This document shows positions 9,031 to 16,834 of a DNA stretch of 64,000 bases, piece by piece. The notes beneath the pieces were generated by a model. The model searched no databases and was not told the origin of the DNA. It saw only the letters and a program-made list of their open reading frames with translations. A program made the translations under genes and the position numbers. The DNA comes from Pseudorhodobacter wandonensis (GTDB lineage Bacteria; Pseudomonadota; Alphaproteobacteria; Rhodobacterales; Rhodobacteraceae): positions 62,001 to 126,000 of the forward strand of contig NZ_LGHT01000004.1 of NCBI RefSeq assembly GCF_001202035.1, given 5' to 3'. Numbering within the stretch: the stretch's first letter is position 1; every line of letters begins with the position of its first letter.

Positions 9031-9095
9031 GGGGGCGCTGCCCCAAGGGTTTTTGCAAGGCGCAAAAACCCTTTCCCCGAGATATTTTTGAATAG
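9031..9095. repeat. Rhodobacterales-type intergenic hairpin element
   Basis: A G-rich block with GGGGGCGCTGCCCC, then a perfect 12-bp inverted repeat (AAGGGTTTTTGC at 9045-9056, 9062-9073, loop AAGGC), then CCCCGAGATATTTTTGAA. From memory this combination recurs between genes in many Rhodobacteraceae genomes. Only one copy is present here, so the repeat status rests on family knowledge. It separates pnp from the DUF1643 gene and could act as a second terminator or mRNA-stabilising structure. Confidence 0.6.
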
Positions 9096-9123
9096 ATGAT
9101 GGGGGGAAGAAAGGAAGCGCTGG

Positions 9124-9630
9124 ATGATTGTTAAACGTTTCACCAAAGGTGATGCCGAAAGTGTTGCCGAATATTCGGATTGTGAGGCCTATCGCTATGC
9201 TTTGACGCGGGTATGGGACGCTGCTGGGGGAAAGGTTGCTTTTGTGATGCTGAACCCTTCGACGGCGACCGAGGTGCAGAATGACCCGACGGTCGAGCGT
9301 TGTGAACGGCGGGCGCGGGCCTTGGGGTTTGGTGCATTTCGGGTGGTGAATATTTTTGCGTTTCGCGCGACCGACCCTCGGGTGATGCGGGCGCAGGGTG
9401 ATCCGGTTGGCGCGGCCAATGATGCCGCGATTCTGGCAGCGGCGGATTGGGCGGATAAGGTTGTTTGCGCTTGGGGCAGCCACGGAGCGCATTTGAACCG
9501 TGGGGCCGCGGTAGAGCGGGTGTTGCGCGGAACCGGGCAGAGCTTGTTTCAACTGGGCTTGACCAAAGCGGGGCAACCGAAGCACCCTTTGTACATCGGC
9601 TATGATCGACAGCCCGAGCTGTGGGAGTGA
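9124..9630 (+). CDS. DUF1643 family protein
   Basis: A 168-aa protein with the DUF1643 signature: VMLNPSTATE near residues 40-49, DPTVERC, then VVNIFAFRAT and a C-terminal HPLYI. Family members occur in bacteria and phages; no function is established. No signal peptide or membrane segment is visible, so it is probably cytoplasmic. The ribosome site AAGGAAG lies upstream of the ATG. Its stop lies just before the dehalogenase start, so the two genes are likely cotranscribed, though a functional link is not evident. Confidence 0.85.
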   Translation: MIVKRFTKGDAESVAEYSDCEAYRYALTRVWDAAGGKVAFVMLNPSTATEVQNDPTVERCERRARALGFGAFRVVNIFAFRATDPRVMRAQGDPVGAANDAAILAAADWADKVVCAWGSHGAHLNRGAAVERVLRGTGQSLFQLGLTKAGQPKHPLYIGYDRQPELWE

Positions 9631-9633
9631 GTG

Positions 9634-10560
9634 ATGCCAGAGATTGCCGGGTTCACGCGGAGGCGGATTGACTGCGGCGAGGTTACGCTTTCGGTCCAGG
9701 TTTCGGGGCAGATTTCGGGCCAGATGCCCACGCTGATCTGCCTGCATGGCTATCCACAAAACGGCATGTGTTGGGCGCGGGTCGCACCAGAATTTGCCAA
9801 GGAATTTCAGGTGGTTATTCTAGACTTACGCGGTTATGGGCAAAGCGACGCACCGCCCGATGATGCCGGGCATGATGCCTATTCCAAGCGGGTTATGGCG
9901 CGCGATATTGTCGGCTTGATGGATGCGCTGGGTTTGCAAAGCGCTATGGTTTTGGGCCATGATCGGGGCGCGCGGGTCGGCTATCGCCTTGCGTTGGACC
10001 ATCCGGCGCGGGTGACGCGGTTGGGGATTATCGAGATTGCACCAACGGCCGAGTATTGGGCCGCTTGGGGCGCCGAATTGGCGATGGCGGCCTATCATTG
10101 GACGTTTCTGGCACAGCCCGCGCCATTGCCCGAACGGATGATTAACGCTGATCCGGTGGGTTATGTGGAATGGACACTGGCCTCTTGGGTCAAGCAGCAT
10201 TCACTGACAACCTTTGCCGAGGATGCCTTGGAAAGCTACCGTCAGCAGGCCCGTGACCCCGCGCGCATCCATGCCATGTGTGCCGACTATCGCGCAGGTG
10301 CCACAACCGACCGCCGCCATGATGAGACAGATCGTGCGGCGGGCAACCGCATTTCTGCGCCGCTGCATTTTCTGTATGGGCATCACGGCTTTCCGGCCCA
10401 CACAGGCGACCCCGTTGGGTTGTGGCGCAACTGGGCCACGCAAGTCTCGGCCGAGGCCTGTGACAGCGGGCATTTCGTGATGGAAGAAAACCCCAAGGCG
10501 GTGCTTGCAGCGTTCTTGCCGTTCTTTCAAAAAGGTAACAGCCTTTCGGACCAACCTTAA
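9634..10560 (+). CDS. Haloacetate/fluoroacetate dehalogenase (alpha/beta hydrolase)
   Basis: A 308-aa alpha/beta hydrolase. Counting from ATG 9634, the residues known for fluoroacetate dehalogenase of Rhodopseudomonas palustris fall at the same numbers: nucleophile Asp110 and Arg111 in HDRGAR, Arg114, the halide pocket His155-Trp156 and Tyr219, and catalytic His280 in DSGH. The acid of the triad is Glu134 instead of Asp. The protein should hydrolyse the C-F or C-Cl bond of haloacetates to glycolate in the cytoplasm. GGGAG is six bases before this ATG; a GTG at 9631 is too close. Haloacetate dehalogenase on chlorinated substrates only is the alternative. Confidence 0.83.
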   Translation: MPEIAGFTRRRIDCGEVTLSVQVSGQISGQMPTLICLHGYPQNGMCWARVAPEFAKEFQVVILDLRGYGQSDAPPDDAGHDAYSKRVMARDIVGLMDALGLQSAMVLGHDRGARVGYRLALDHPARVTRLGIIEIAPTAEYWAAWGAELAMAAYHWTFLAQPAPLPERMINADPVGYVEWTLASWVKQHSLTTFAEDALESYRQQARDPARIHAMCADYRAGATTDRRHDETDRAAGNRISAPLHFLYGHHGFPAHTGDPVGLWRNWATQVSAEACDSGHFVMEENPKAVLAAFLPFFQKGNSLSDQP

Positions 10561-10627
10561 TGTAGAAGGCACCGGAAATGCCGGTTTCAAAGCAGCACTG
10601 CCGGGTTCGGAAAAATCGCGCGGCGTG

Positions 10628-11707
10628 CTAGAAATTGCTCGACGGCATCAGCGTAAGCGCATCCAGCGACAGCCCCGCACCATTGGCAATGACCGCCAGC
10701 GGAATGCCATCCAGCACCACAGTCGCATCGCCCGAACCTTCCATGGTGATCAGTTCGATCTGCGGGTCCGGGTGCGTTGTGGCATCATAAAGCACGAAAA
10801 TATCATCTTCCTTCGGGTCATAATCCGAAATATGGGCAAATTCGCCCTTGCCTATCCAGTCGCCAATGACGAAATCATCGGCACCTTCACCGCCATGCGC
10901 GCAATCATCGGCACCGATCATCAACGTGTCGTCACCGCTGCCGCCATTCAAAAAATCTGCATGGTCGGTTCCGTCTTGGTCGTCAAAGCCCCATAGCGTA
11001 TCATTGCCCGCACAACCATCCAGCGTATCCGCGCCACTGCCGCCAGACAGCACGTCATCGCCATACCCGCCAGAAAGCCAATCGGCGCCATCGCCACCCT
11101 CTAGCGTATCGTCGCCCGATCCGCCCAGCAAAGTATCGTCGCCCTCCTCGCCTTTCAGGCAATCGTCATCCATATGACCGGCCAGAGAATCGTTGCCTGT
11201 GCCGCCCATCAGCAAATCATCGCCGTCATTGCCTTGCTCGACATCATCGTCGGCACCGCCAAGCAACGTATCGTTGCCGGCGCCACCGTCGATATAATCC
11301 CCGCCGTTTTCGCCGCTGATCAGATCATCGCCGCCGCGCCCCCCCAACAGGTCAACACCATCGCCGCCAGTTATGGTATCTGCACCGCCATTCCCCGTCA
11401 GAATGTCGTCGCTGCTTTCGCCCGAAATCAACTGGTCTGCCTCAGGGGGCGGCGGGGTATCAGTAGAATCGGTATTTGAAATATCCAATTCATCTTCGGT
11501 TACCGGACCGGCATCGTTGCTGGCCAAAGCAAGCAGATCCACGCTTGGCGCATCCGTGCTTTCGGGGGCCTGATCGTCCTGCTCGGCATCCAAAGCCCCC
11601 CCATCGTCAGAGCCAGCGTCAGAGCTTGCTTTCGCCATGTTTGCCACAACGCCATCCGCCATGATGCCCGCGAAAAGCGCGCCGAAAATACCCAATAGTC
11701 CCAGCAT
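10628..11707 (-). CDS. RTX (hemolysin-type calcium-binding) repeat protein
   Basis: A 359-aa acidic protein with roughly a dozen glycine-aspartate nonapeptide repeats of the GGxGxDxLx type between about residues 95 and 275, which fold into a calcium-binding beta-roll. Before them come a short hydrophobic N-terminus (residues 1-25) and an acidic low-complexity stretch. The C-terminal 80 residues carry no enzymatic motif and may hold the type I secretion signal. No ABC exporter or membrane fusion gene lies nearby, so export would rely on a system elsewhere. The hydrophobic N-terminus is odd for a type I substrate and may mark a membrane-tethered form. GGGGG precedes ATG 11707. Confidence 0.82.
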   Translation of the reverse strand: MLGLLGIFGALFAGIMADGVVANMAKASSDAGSDDGGALDAEQDDQAPESTDAPSVDLLALASNDAGPVTEDELDISNTDSTDTPPPPEADQLISGESSDDILTGNGGADTITGGDGVDLLGGRGGDDLISGENGGDYIDGGAGNDTLLGGADDDVEQGNDGDDLLMGGTGNDSLAGHMDDDCLKGEEGDDTLLGGSGDDTLEGGDGADWLSGGYGDDVLSGGSGADTLDGCAGNDTLWGFDDQDGTDHADFLNGGSGDDTLMIGADDCAHGGEGADDFVIGDWIGKGEFAHISDYDPKEDDIFVLYDATTHPDPQIELITMEGSGDATVVLDGIPLAVIANGAGLSLDALTLMPSSNF

Positions 11708-11951
11708 GGCGACTGCCCCCGTGCAAATGCCCTGTAAAGTGCTGCAACAGTTAAACGCGGCTTGGATTAAGTAACCGTTACGATTGGGCGACTATCGGCC
11801 ATGATTTCATCATCTGCGTCTTATCGCCAGCAATTGACGGTACAATCCGGCCAAAATCTTAAGACTTGGTTAACGGCCCTGCGGTTCAAGCCGGGGGTGT
11901 GGCTTGGCCACCCGCATGGCGGGGTTCGATGCCCCGACAGGCGGCCCCCCG

Positions 11952-12857
11952 TCAGTCGTTGAACACGCGCGACGGGTGCAATTCGCCTGCCATATAGACG
12001 CCAACAGCCACCGCGCGGCCCAGGTAACTGGCCCAGGCCTCATCACCATATTCGGCGTTTGACGCCAGAACCATGCCGGGATTGCCGTGTTTCATCCGTG
12101 TCGCGCCTTCGGGCGTTGTTGGCAATTCGGGCAAATCGGCCAACCCGATTTCCAGCGGCAAAAGAAGCGCATCCAGCGCATCGGTCTTGGCCAGTTCGTC
12201 AATCTTTTCCAGCGTCACGCCTTGCGTCGCGTCAAACGGCCCCGACCATGTACGCCGCAGCCATTGCACATGCCCAAGACAGCCCAAAGCCTCGCCCAGA
12301 TCGCGCGCGACAGACCGCACATAGCCGCCCTTGCCGCAAACCATCTCCAACTCGACATGGTCGGCATCGGGGCGCGAAATCACCTCCAGGCTTTCCACCC
12401 ACAAAGGCCGCGCCACAAGGTCCATCTCGCCGCCACCGCGCGCAATGTCATAGGCACGTTCGCCATCAACCTTTACGGCTGAAAACTGGGGCGGCACCTG
12501 CATGATATTGCCACGAAACGCGGCCAGCGCCGCTGCGATCTCATCATCCGTGGGGCGCAGCGCGCGTGTCTCAATAACCTCGCCCTCGGCGTCATCGGTA
12601 CGCGTAGACACGCCGAGGTGCACCATAAAGCGGTAGCATTTCAACGCATCCGTGATGTAGGGCACGGTTTTCGTAGCCTCGCCCAGCGCAATCGCCAAAA
12701 CGCCTGTCGCATCGGGGTCGAGCGTCCCCGCATGCCCCGCCTTTTGCGCGTCAAACGCCCATTTCACCTTGTTCACCACAGTGGTCGATGTGATGCCTGC
12801 GGGTTTATCCACCACCAACCAGCCCGAAATCGCGCGGCCTTTGCGTTTGCGTGCCAT
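11952..12857 (-). CDS. truB: tRNA pseudouridine(55) synthase
   Basis: A 301-aa TruB, which isomerises U55 in the T-arm of tRNAs. The N-terminus has [14 protein letters not shown] and the catalytic motif [14 protein letters not shown] with the active Asp at about residue 48; [12 protein letters not shown] and the [11 protein letters not shown] helix follow. AAGGGGG precedes ATG 12857. In alphaproteobacteria truB often follows rbfA; here a secreted-protein gene lies between them on the same strand, so the three may form one transcript. Confidence 0.95.
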   Translation of the reverse strand: MARKRKGRAISGWLVVDKPAGITSTTVVNKVKWAFDAQKAGHAGTLDPDATGVLAIALGEATKTVPYITDALKCYRFMVHLGVSTRTDDAEGEVIETRALRPTDDEIAAALAAFRGNIMQVPPQFSAVKVDGERAYDIARGGGEMDLVARPLWVESLEVISRPDADHVELEMVCGKGGYVRSVARDLGEALGCLGHVQWLRRTWSGPFDATQGVTLEKIDELAKTDALDALLLPLEIGLADLPELPTTPEGATRMKHGNPGMVLASNAEYGDEAWASYLGRAVAVGVYMAGELHPSRVFND

Positions 12858-12921
12858 GATGATGCCCCCTTGGGTGAAAAAACGATTGGCTAACGCGGGT
12901 CGGCTGGCGCGTCAAGACAGG

Positions 12922-13656
12922 CTATTCGCCGTCAACCACCAGCCCCACAATCGGCCCCATCTGAAAGCCGAAATCGTCACGCCCCAGTTCGGGCGCATAA
13001 AGCCTGCTGATCTTGCCATCAAAATACAGCGCATTGGGGGTTTTCAGCCCGTCCTTGAACAGGCGGCCAAAGTCATAAAAATTCACCGCCCGGCCCGAGA
13101 CAACAAAATAGGCCGTATTGCCATCGGCCGAGACCCCAACCCCGTTGCGGATATAGCGGCTGTCGCTGTCTGGCAAAAAGCGCGGGTGAAGCGCGGCATC
13201 GATCACCAGCATCGGCCCCGATTGCGTGGCAAAGCGGCAAGACGGCGGCCGCGTCTTGAACCGGCGCGATTCGATCACGGCAAAGCGCCCCTCACGAATG
13301 CAGAACACGCCATTTGGCAGCAGGCCAAAATTCCCCGGCCCTTCGGCAGTGATGATCCGGTGTTGCTCATGCCCGTTCGTCACCAACAAACCGACTGGTC
13401 CGCGATCAGGGTGATACATCCCCGCATTCATCGCGAATTGCAGCTTTTTGCCTTCGGGCTGCAACTGCGCATCGACGCGGCCAAAGCTGCCCAAAACGGC
13501 ACCCGCAGCATCGGCGTGAAAAATGCGCAGATCCTGATCGGCCGATACTTCGCAAACCGTATAGGGCGTGGTCTCGAATTCCATGTCGCGGCAAGTGGCG
13601 GCACCGGCAGGCGCTGCCAAAACCAAAAACGCAATCAGCGCCCTAAGCGTCATCAT
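12922..13656 (-). CDS. Exported phosphodiester glycosidase-like (DUF2233/NAGPA) protein
   Basis: About 244 aa with a signal peptide (residues 3-20, ending in AGAA) after a double Met. The mature part matches the DUF2233/phosphodiester glycosidase fold: FAMNAGMYH, GLLVTNG, NGVFC, RFATQSGPMLV and IRNGVGV in the family order. Relatives cleave GlcNAc-phosphodiesters (uncovering enzyme type) and bacterial members are periplasmic with unclear substrates. ATG 13656 overlaps the rbfA 3' end by 14 bp, so translation is probably coupled; ATG 13653 is equally possible. The longer upstream frame lies inside rbfA and is rejected. Confidence 0.8.
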   Translation of the reverse strand: MMTLRALIAFLVLAAPAGAATCRDMEFETTPYTVCEVSADQDLRIFHADAAGAVLGSFGRVDAQLQPEGKKLQFAMNAGMYHPDRGPVGLLVTNGHEQHRIITAEGPGNFGLLPNGVFCIREGRFAVIESRRFKTRPPSCRFATQSGPMLVIDAALHPRFLPDSDSRYIRNGVGVSADGNTAYFVVSGRAVNFYDFGRLFKDGLKTPNALYFDGKISRLYAPELGRDDFGFQMGPIVGLVVDGE

Positions 13657-14062
13657 CTTCGCGAGGCGGTGCATCGACATCGCGGCGCACCCGTTCATCA
13701 TCCAGCAAACGGCGGGTTTCATCCAGCTGGTCAAAGGTAATATCGCGGCGAAAGCGCAGCTCGGGCACATGCTTGATAATCATGCCTTTGCTGACATGGT
13801 GGCGCAGCTCGCCTTGATGGCGTGCCAAAAGCGCAATCGCGCCTTCGACATCATTGCCGCCCAGCGGCATCACATGCACCGTGGCCACGCGCAAGTCAGC
13901 CGACATCTGCACCTCACCCACGGTGATATACAGGCGGTTCAAATCCGGGTCATGCACATCGCCACGCGAAAGCACCTCGGATAAAATCCGGCGGATCAAT
14001 TCACCAACACGAAGTTGGCGCTGCGTTGGCCCCTTGGCCGAGGTAAAGCTTTTGTTTGCCAT
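13643..14062 (-). CDS. rbfA: 30S ribosome-binding factor A
   Basis: A 139-aa RbfA, the KH-like factor that binds maturing 30S subunits near the 16S 5' helix. The N-terminus has the typical RQLRVGELIRRILSEVL; the middle has VGEVQMSADLRVATVHVMPLG and the end HVPELRFRRDITFDQ. The acidic tail EDDDA is common in alphaproteobacteria. The start ATG 14062 is chosen because it gives the usual family length; the frame stays open upstream across dapB promoter DNA and that extension is rejected. It leads a run with the glycosidase-like gene and truB. Confidence 0.95.
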   Translation of the reverse strand: MANKSFTSAKGPTQRQLRVGELIRRILSEVLSRGDVHDPDLNRLYITVGEVQMSADLRVATVHVMPLGGNDVEGAIALLARHQGELRHHVSKGMIIKHVPELRFRRDITFDQLDETRRLLDDERVRRDVDAPPREDDDA

Positions 14063-14273
14063 AGGCCCCACATAGGCGCTTATTGCGCTCCCCGCAACGG
14101 GGGCCGCACCCAGAATCGCGCGTGTTTTCGCCGAAAGCGTTTCACGCCCTGTCCGCCCCCCGCCGAATATGCCCCTCTGCGCGCAGTTGCACGCGATGTT
14201 GCGGCCCATCATGGGGCTTTGCGCATCGCGCCGCTTCGCGCTAAACAGGCGCAAACACAAAGAGGAACAGATC

Positions 14274-15083
14274 ATGGCCGACCTTCCGGGAATTGTCATT
14301 ACAGGCGCATCGGGCCGCATGGGCCAAATGCTGATCCGCACGATTACGGCGTCAGATAAGGCACGGCTGGTTGGCTGCGTGGAACGCGCGGGCCATGCCT
14401 GGGTTGGCCGGGATATTGGCGAGGCGATGGGCGGTGCTGCCCTTGGCGTCACCGTGACCGATGACCCGCTTGCAGCCTTTGCCGTGGCCCAGGCTGTGAT
14501 TGATTTCACCGCCCCCTCTGCGACAGTCGAATTTGCCGCACTGGCCGCACAGGCGCGTTTGGTACATGTTATCGGCACCACAGGGATGGAGCCTGCCGAC
14601 ATTGCCAAACTCGGCCCTGCTGCCCGCCATGCCGTTATTGTGCGGGCAGGCAATATGTCGCTGGGCGTTAACCTGCTGATCCGCCTGACCCAAAAAGTCG
14701 CCGCCGCCCTTGATGCCGATTGGGATATTGAAATCGTCGAGGCCCATCACCGCATGAAGGTCGATGCGCCTTCGGGCACCGCCCTGATGCTGGGCGAGGC
14801 CGCAGCGCAAGGGCGCGGTGTCGCGTTAAAAGATGTGCGCGATTCCGGCCGCGATGGCATTACCGGCGCGCGCAAGCGTGGCGACATCGGCTTTGCGGCC
14901 ATTCGTGGCGGCGATGTGGTGGGTGAACATGACGTGATCTTTGCCGCCGATGGCGAACGCATCGTGCTGCGCCACCTTGCAACCGACCGCAGCATCTTTG
15001 CCCGTGGCGCGTTGCGGGCAGCGCTTTGGGGCATCGGGCAAAAGCCGGGCGAATATGATATGATGGATGTCTTAGGTCTCTGA
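14274..15083 (+). CDS. dapB: 4-hydroxy-tetrahydrodipicolinate reductase
   Basis: A 269-aa enzyme of the lysine/diaminopimelate pathway, reducing the dipicolinate precursor with NAD(P)H in the cytoplasm. Visible are the nucleotide-binding GASGRMGQ at residues 10-17, the substrate motif [15 protein letters not shown] with the catalytic His and Lys, and [16 protein letters not shown] lies upstream of ATG 14274; an earlier in-frame ATG at 14169 has no ribosome site. Its last 12 bp overlap the 3' end of the convergent glycosyltransferase gene. Confidence 0.96.
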   Translation: MADLPGIVITGASGRMGQMLIRTITASDKARLVGCVERAGHAWVGRDIGEAMGGAALGVTVTDDPLAAFAVAQAVIDFTAPSATVEFAALAAQARLVHVIGTTGMEPADIAKLGPAARHAVIVRAGNMSLGVNLLIRLTQKVAAALDADWDIEIVEAHHRMKVDAPSGTALMLGEAAAQGRGVALKDVRDSGRDGITGARKRGDIGFAAIRGGDVVGEHDVIFAADGERIVLRHLATDRSIFARGALRAALWGIGQKPGEYDMMDVLGL

Positions 15084-16091
15084 CCCGATAAACCTGCGAT
15101 AGGCATCGGAGGCTTGCAAAAACCCTTGGTCAACCAAAGCCGCCGTTCCACGGTAAACCTGTGGGGTGGCAGGGCTGATGGCAAAGGCATCGCCGCCCTG
15201 TGCCGCCGCCAAACGCTTGGCATCCTCGGCATGGTCCCAGGTCCCGGCCGCCACCGAGGCCCGATCCCGCGCCAGATAGTCGCCCGCCAGCTTATAATGC
15301 CGCAACAGACCCGTCACATCGGCCACCTTTACCCCGCTGCTACAATGCGGATGCGTCATCAACTGCGCCCCCGACCTATTGCGCAGCAGCGAATGCTTGG
15401 ACAAAAAGCACGCCTCGCCAAACACTTCGGCCCGCACGCCACCGATTTTCAGCGCCACATCACCGGTGTTGCCCTCTAGATACCAGCTAAAACCGATGTG
15501 TTCGCGGTCGTGGTAGGGCACAGACATTACCTGCCCCAGACTATAGCGGTCAGCCTCGGCAATCGCCTGTTCATAGGCCAACCCTTTGCCCGCCCCATAA
15601 GGCCGCGGCGAAAACAGATCGAGCATCTGCGCCACCATCGCGCTGAACCCGCGCGCATTCAGATAGGCGGTCAGTTGCGCCAATGTGCCGCCCAAAGGCA
15701 GCTCGAACATCTCATCCCCATCGGCAAACAGCACCCACCCCCCGCGAAACACCCGCGCGGCCTGATTGCGTAATAACACCTCATAGCGCTTGGCGGGCAA
15801 GGTATTGCGCAAAACGGTTACACCGTCAAAACCGGCAGCAATCGTCACCGTATCGTCGCGTGACCCGTTATCAATGATGACAATATGGCGGACACCCAGC
15901 GCGCGATGATGGGCAATGAACGGCCCGACAAAATAGGCCGCATCGCGCATCAGGCAGACCACGCCCACCTCACCCTCGGCCAGATCGACACGGCCAGCCC
16001 CATGCACCAGCACCGTGCTACGCGCCACACGCCTGCGCGCCGCATAGGCCTGCCAACGGCGGTCAATCCCTTCGATAATACGCGCGAGCAC
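15072..16091 (-). CDS. Glycosyltransferase family 2-like protein
   Basis: A 339-aa protein with a GT-A type Rossmann core: [18 protein letters not shown] near residues 45-62, [10 protein letters not shown] near 72-81 and the DXD-like [10 protein letters not shown] near 122-131. The order matches the Glyco_tranf_2_4 group in Rhodobacteraceae (surface or capsule sugar transfer). No membrane segment is visible, so it is likely cytoplasmic. It stands alone, not beside other polysaccharide genes, and converges with dapB by a 12-bp overlap. Sugar donor and acceptor are unknown. Confidence 0.82.
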   Translation of the reverse strand: MLARIIEGIDRRWQAYAARRRVARSTVLVHGAGRVDLAEGEVGVVCLMRDAAYFVGPFIAHHRALGVRHIVIIDNGSRDDTVTIAAGFDGVTVLRNTLPAKRYEVLLRNQAARVFRGGWVLFADGDEMFELPLGGTLAQLTAYLNARGFSAMVAQMLDLFSPRPYGAGKGLAYEQAIAEADRYSLGQVMSVPYHDREHIGFSWYLEGNTGDVALKIGGVRAEVFGEACFLSKHSLLRNRSGAQLMTHPHCSSGVKVADVTGLLRHYKLAGDYLARDRASVAAGTWDHAEDAKRLAAAQGGDAFAISPATPQVYRGTAALVDQGFLQASDAYRRFIGSET

Positions 16092-16185
16092 TGGCTACCT
16101 CATACATGGATAGGCCGATAATCCTGCGCCCCGCCCCCAAAGGCAAGCCCTTGATTTGCGGCGCGCGGGCAGGCATCGTGGCCCT

Positions 16186-16665
16186 ATGACCCAAGGCTTG
16201 CCCCCCCAGATTTCCGGCATCTATGAAACCCACCTGACCGTGGCCGACCTGCCGCGCGCGGTCGCGTTTTACCGCGATGTATTGGGGCTGGAACTGGCGC
16301 ATGAGGTGCCAAGCCGCGGCATCGCATTTTTCTGGGTCGGCGCGCGCGAACAGGGGATGCTGGGCCTGTGGCAAGGCAGCCATGGCCCGCTGCAAATGCT
16401 GGGCCATTTTGCCTTTCGCATGTCACGCCAAGGTGTGCTGGACGCGCCTGCCACCCTGCGCAATGCTGGCGTGCAGCCGCTGGGTTTTCACGGCGAGCCG
16501 GTTACCGAACCCGTGGTTCTGGGTTGGATGCCGGCAGTATCGCTGTATTTCAAAGACCCCGACGGCCACTCGCTCGAATGTATCCATGTGTTGCCCGATG
16601 CGCCCGACCCCGGCTTTGGCATCGGGCCGTGGTCGGCATGGCAGGCCCGCGCCCCTGCGGGCTGA
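16186..16665 (+). CDS. VOC family (glyoxalase/bleomycin resistance-like) protein
   Basis: A 159-aa single-subunit VOC protein. The first half begins ISGIYETHLTVADLPRAVAFYRDVLGLEL with the His that would bind metal; the second half ends FKDPDGHSLECIHVLP with the second His and Glu ligands. Such proteins act as glyoxalases, dioxygenases or resistance binders on small molecules. The substrate is unknown. ATG 16186 is preferred over an upstream TTG because it begins just before the fold. It lies upstream of the amidoligase block but 169 bp away, so linkage is uncertain. Confidence 0.85.
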   Translation: MTQGLPPQISGIYETHLTVADLPRAVAFYRDVLGLELAHEVPSRGIAFFWVGAREQGMLGLWQGSHGPLQMLGHFAFRMSRQGVLDAPATLRNAGVQPLGFHGEPVTEPVVLGWMPAVSLYFKDPDGHSLECIHVLPDAPDPGFGIGPWSAWQARAPAG

Positions 16666-16834
16666 TCAAAGGCGCCCCGAGGCCGAAACCCCAAAACAAC
16701 CCGCGCCTTGCCCAATCTCTAGGCACTTGCCACGCAAACGTGCGGGCAAACACCGCCCAGCACCGGTTTCGCCCTTATTCCGGTTGCTGCACCCTGCCCC
16801 CCTCGGCATAGTCCACGGGCAGGAGATCCAAATC

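Noticed and set aside
6784-9759. A 991-codon open frame antisense to pnp and DUF1643
   Set aside because: It mirrors the codon bias of the real genes, has no recognisable domain and overlaps two well-supported genes and a terminator.
11920-11936. T-arm-like sequence CGGGGTTCGATGCCCCG resembling a tRNA
   Set aside because: No acceptor stem, anticodon arm or D-arm can be fitted around it; it is a lone hairpin downstream of truB.
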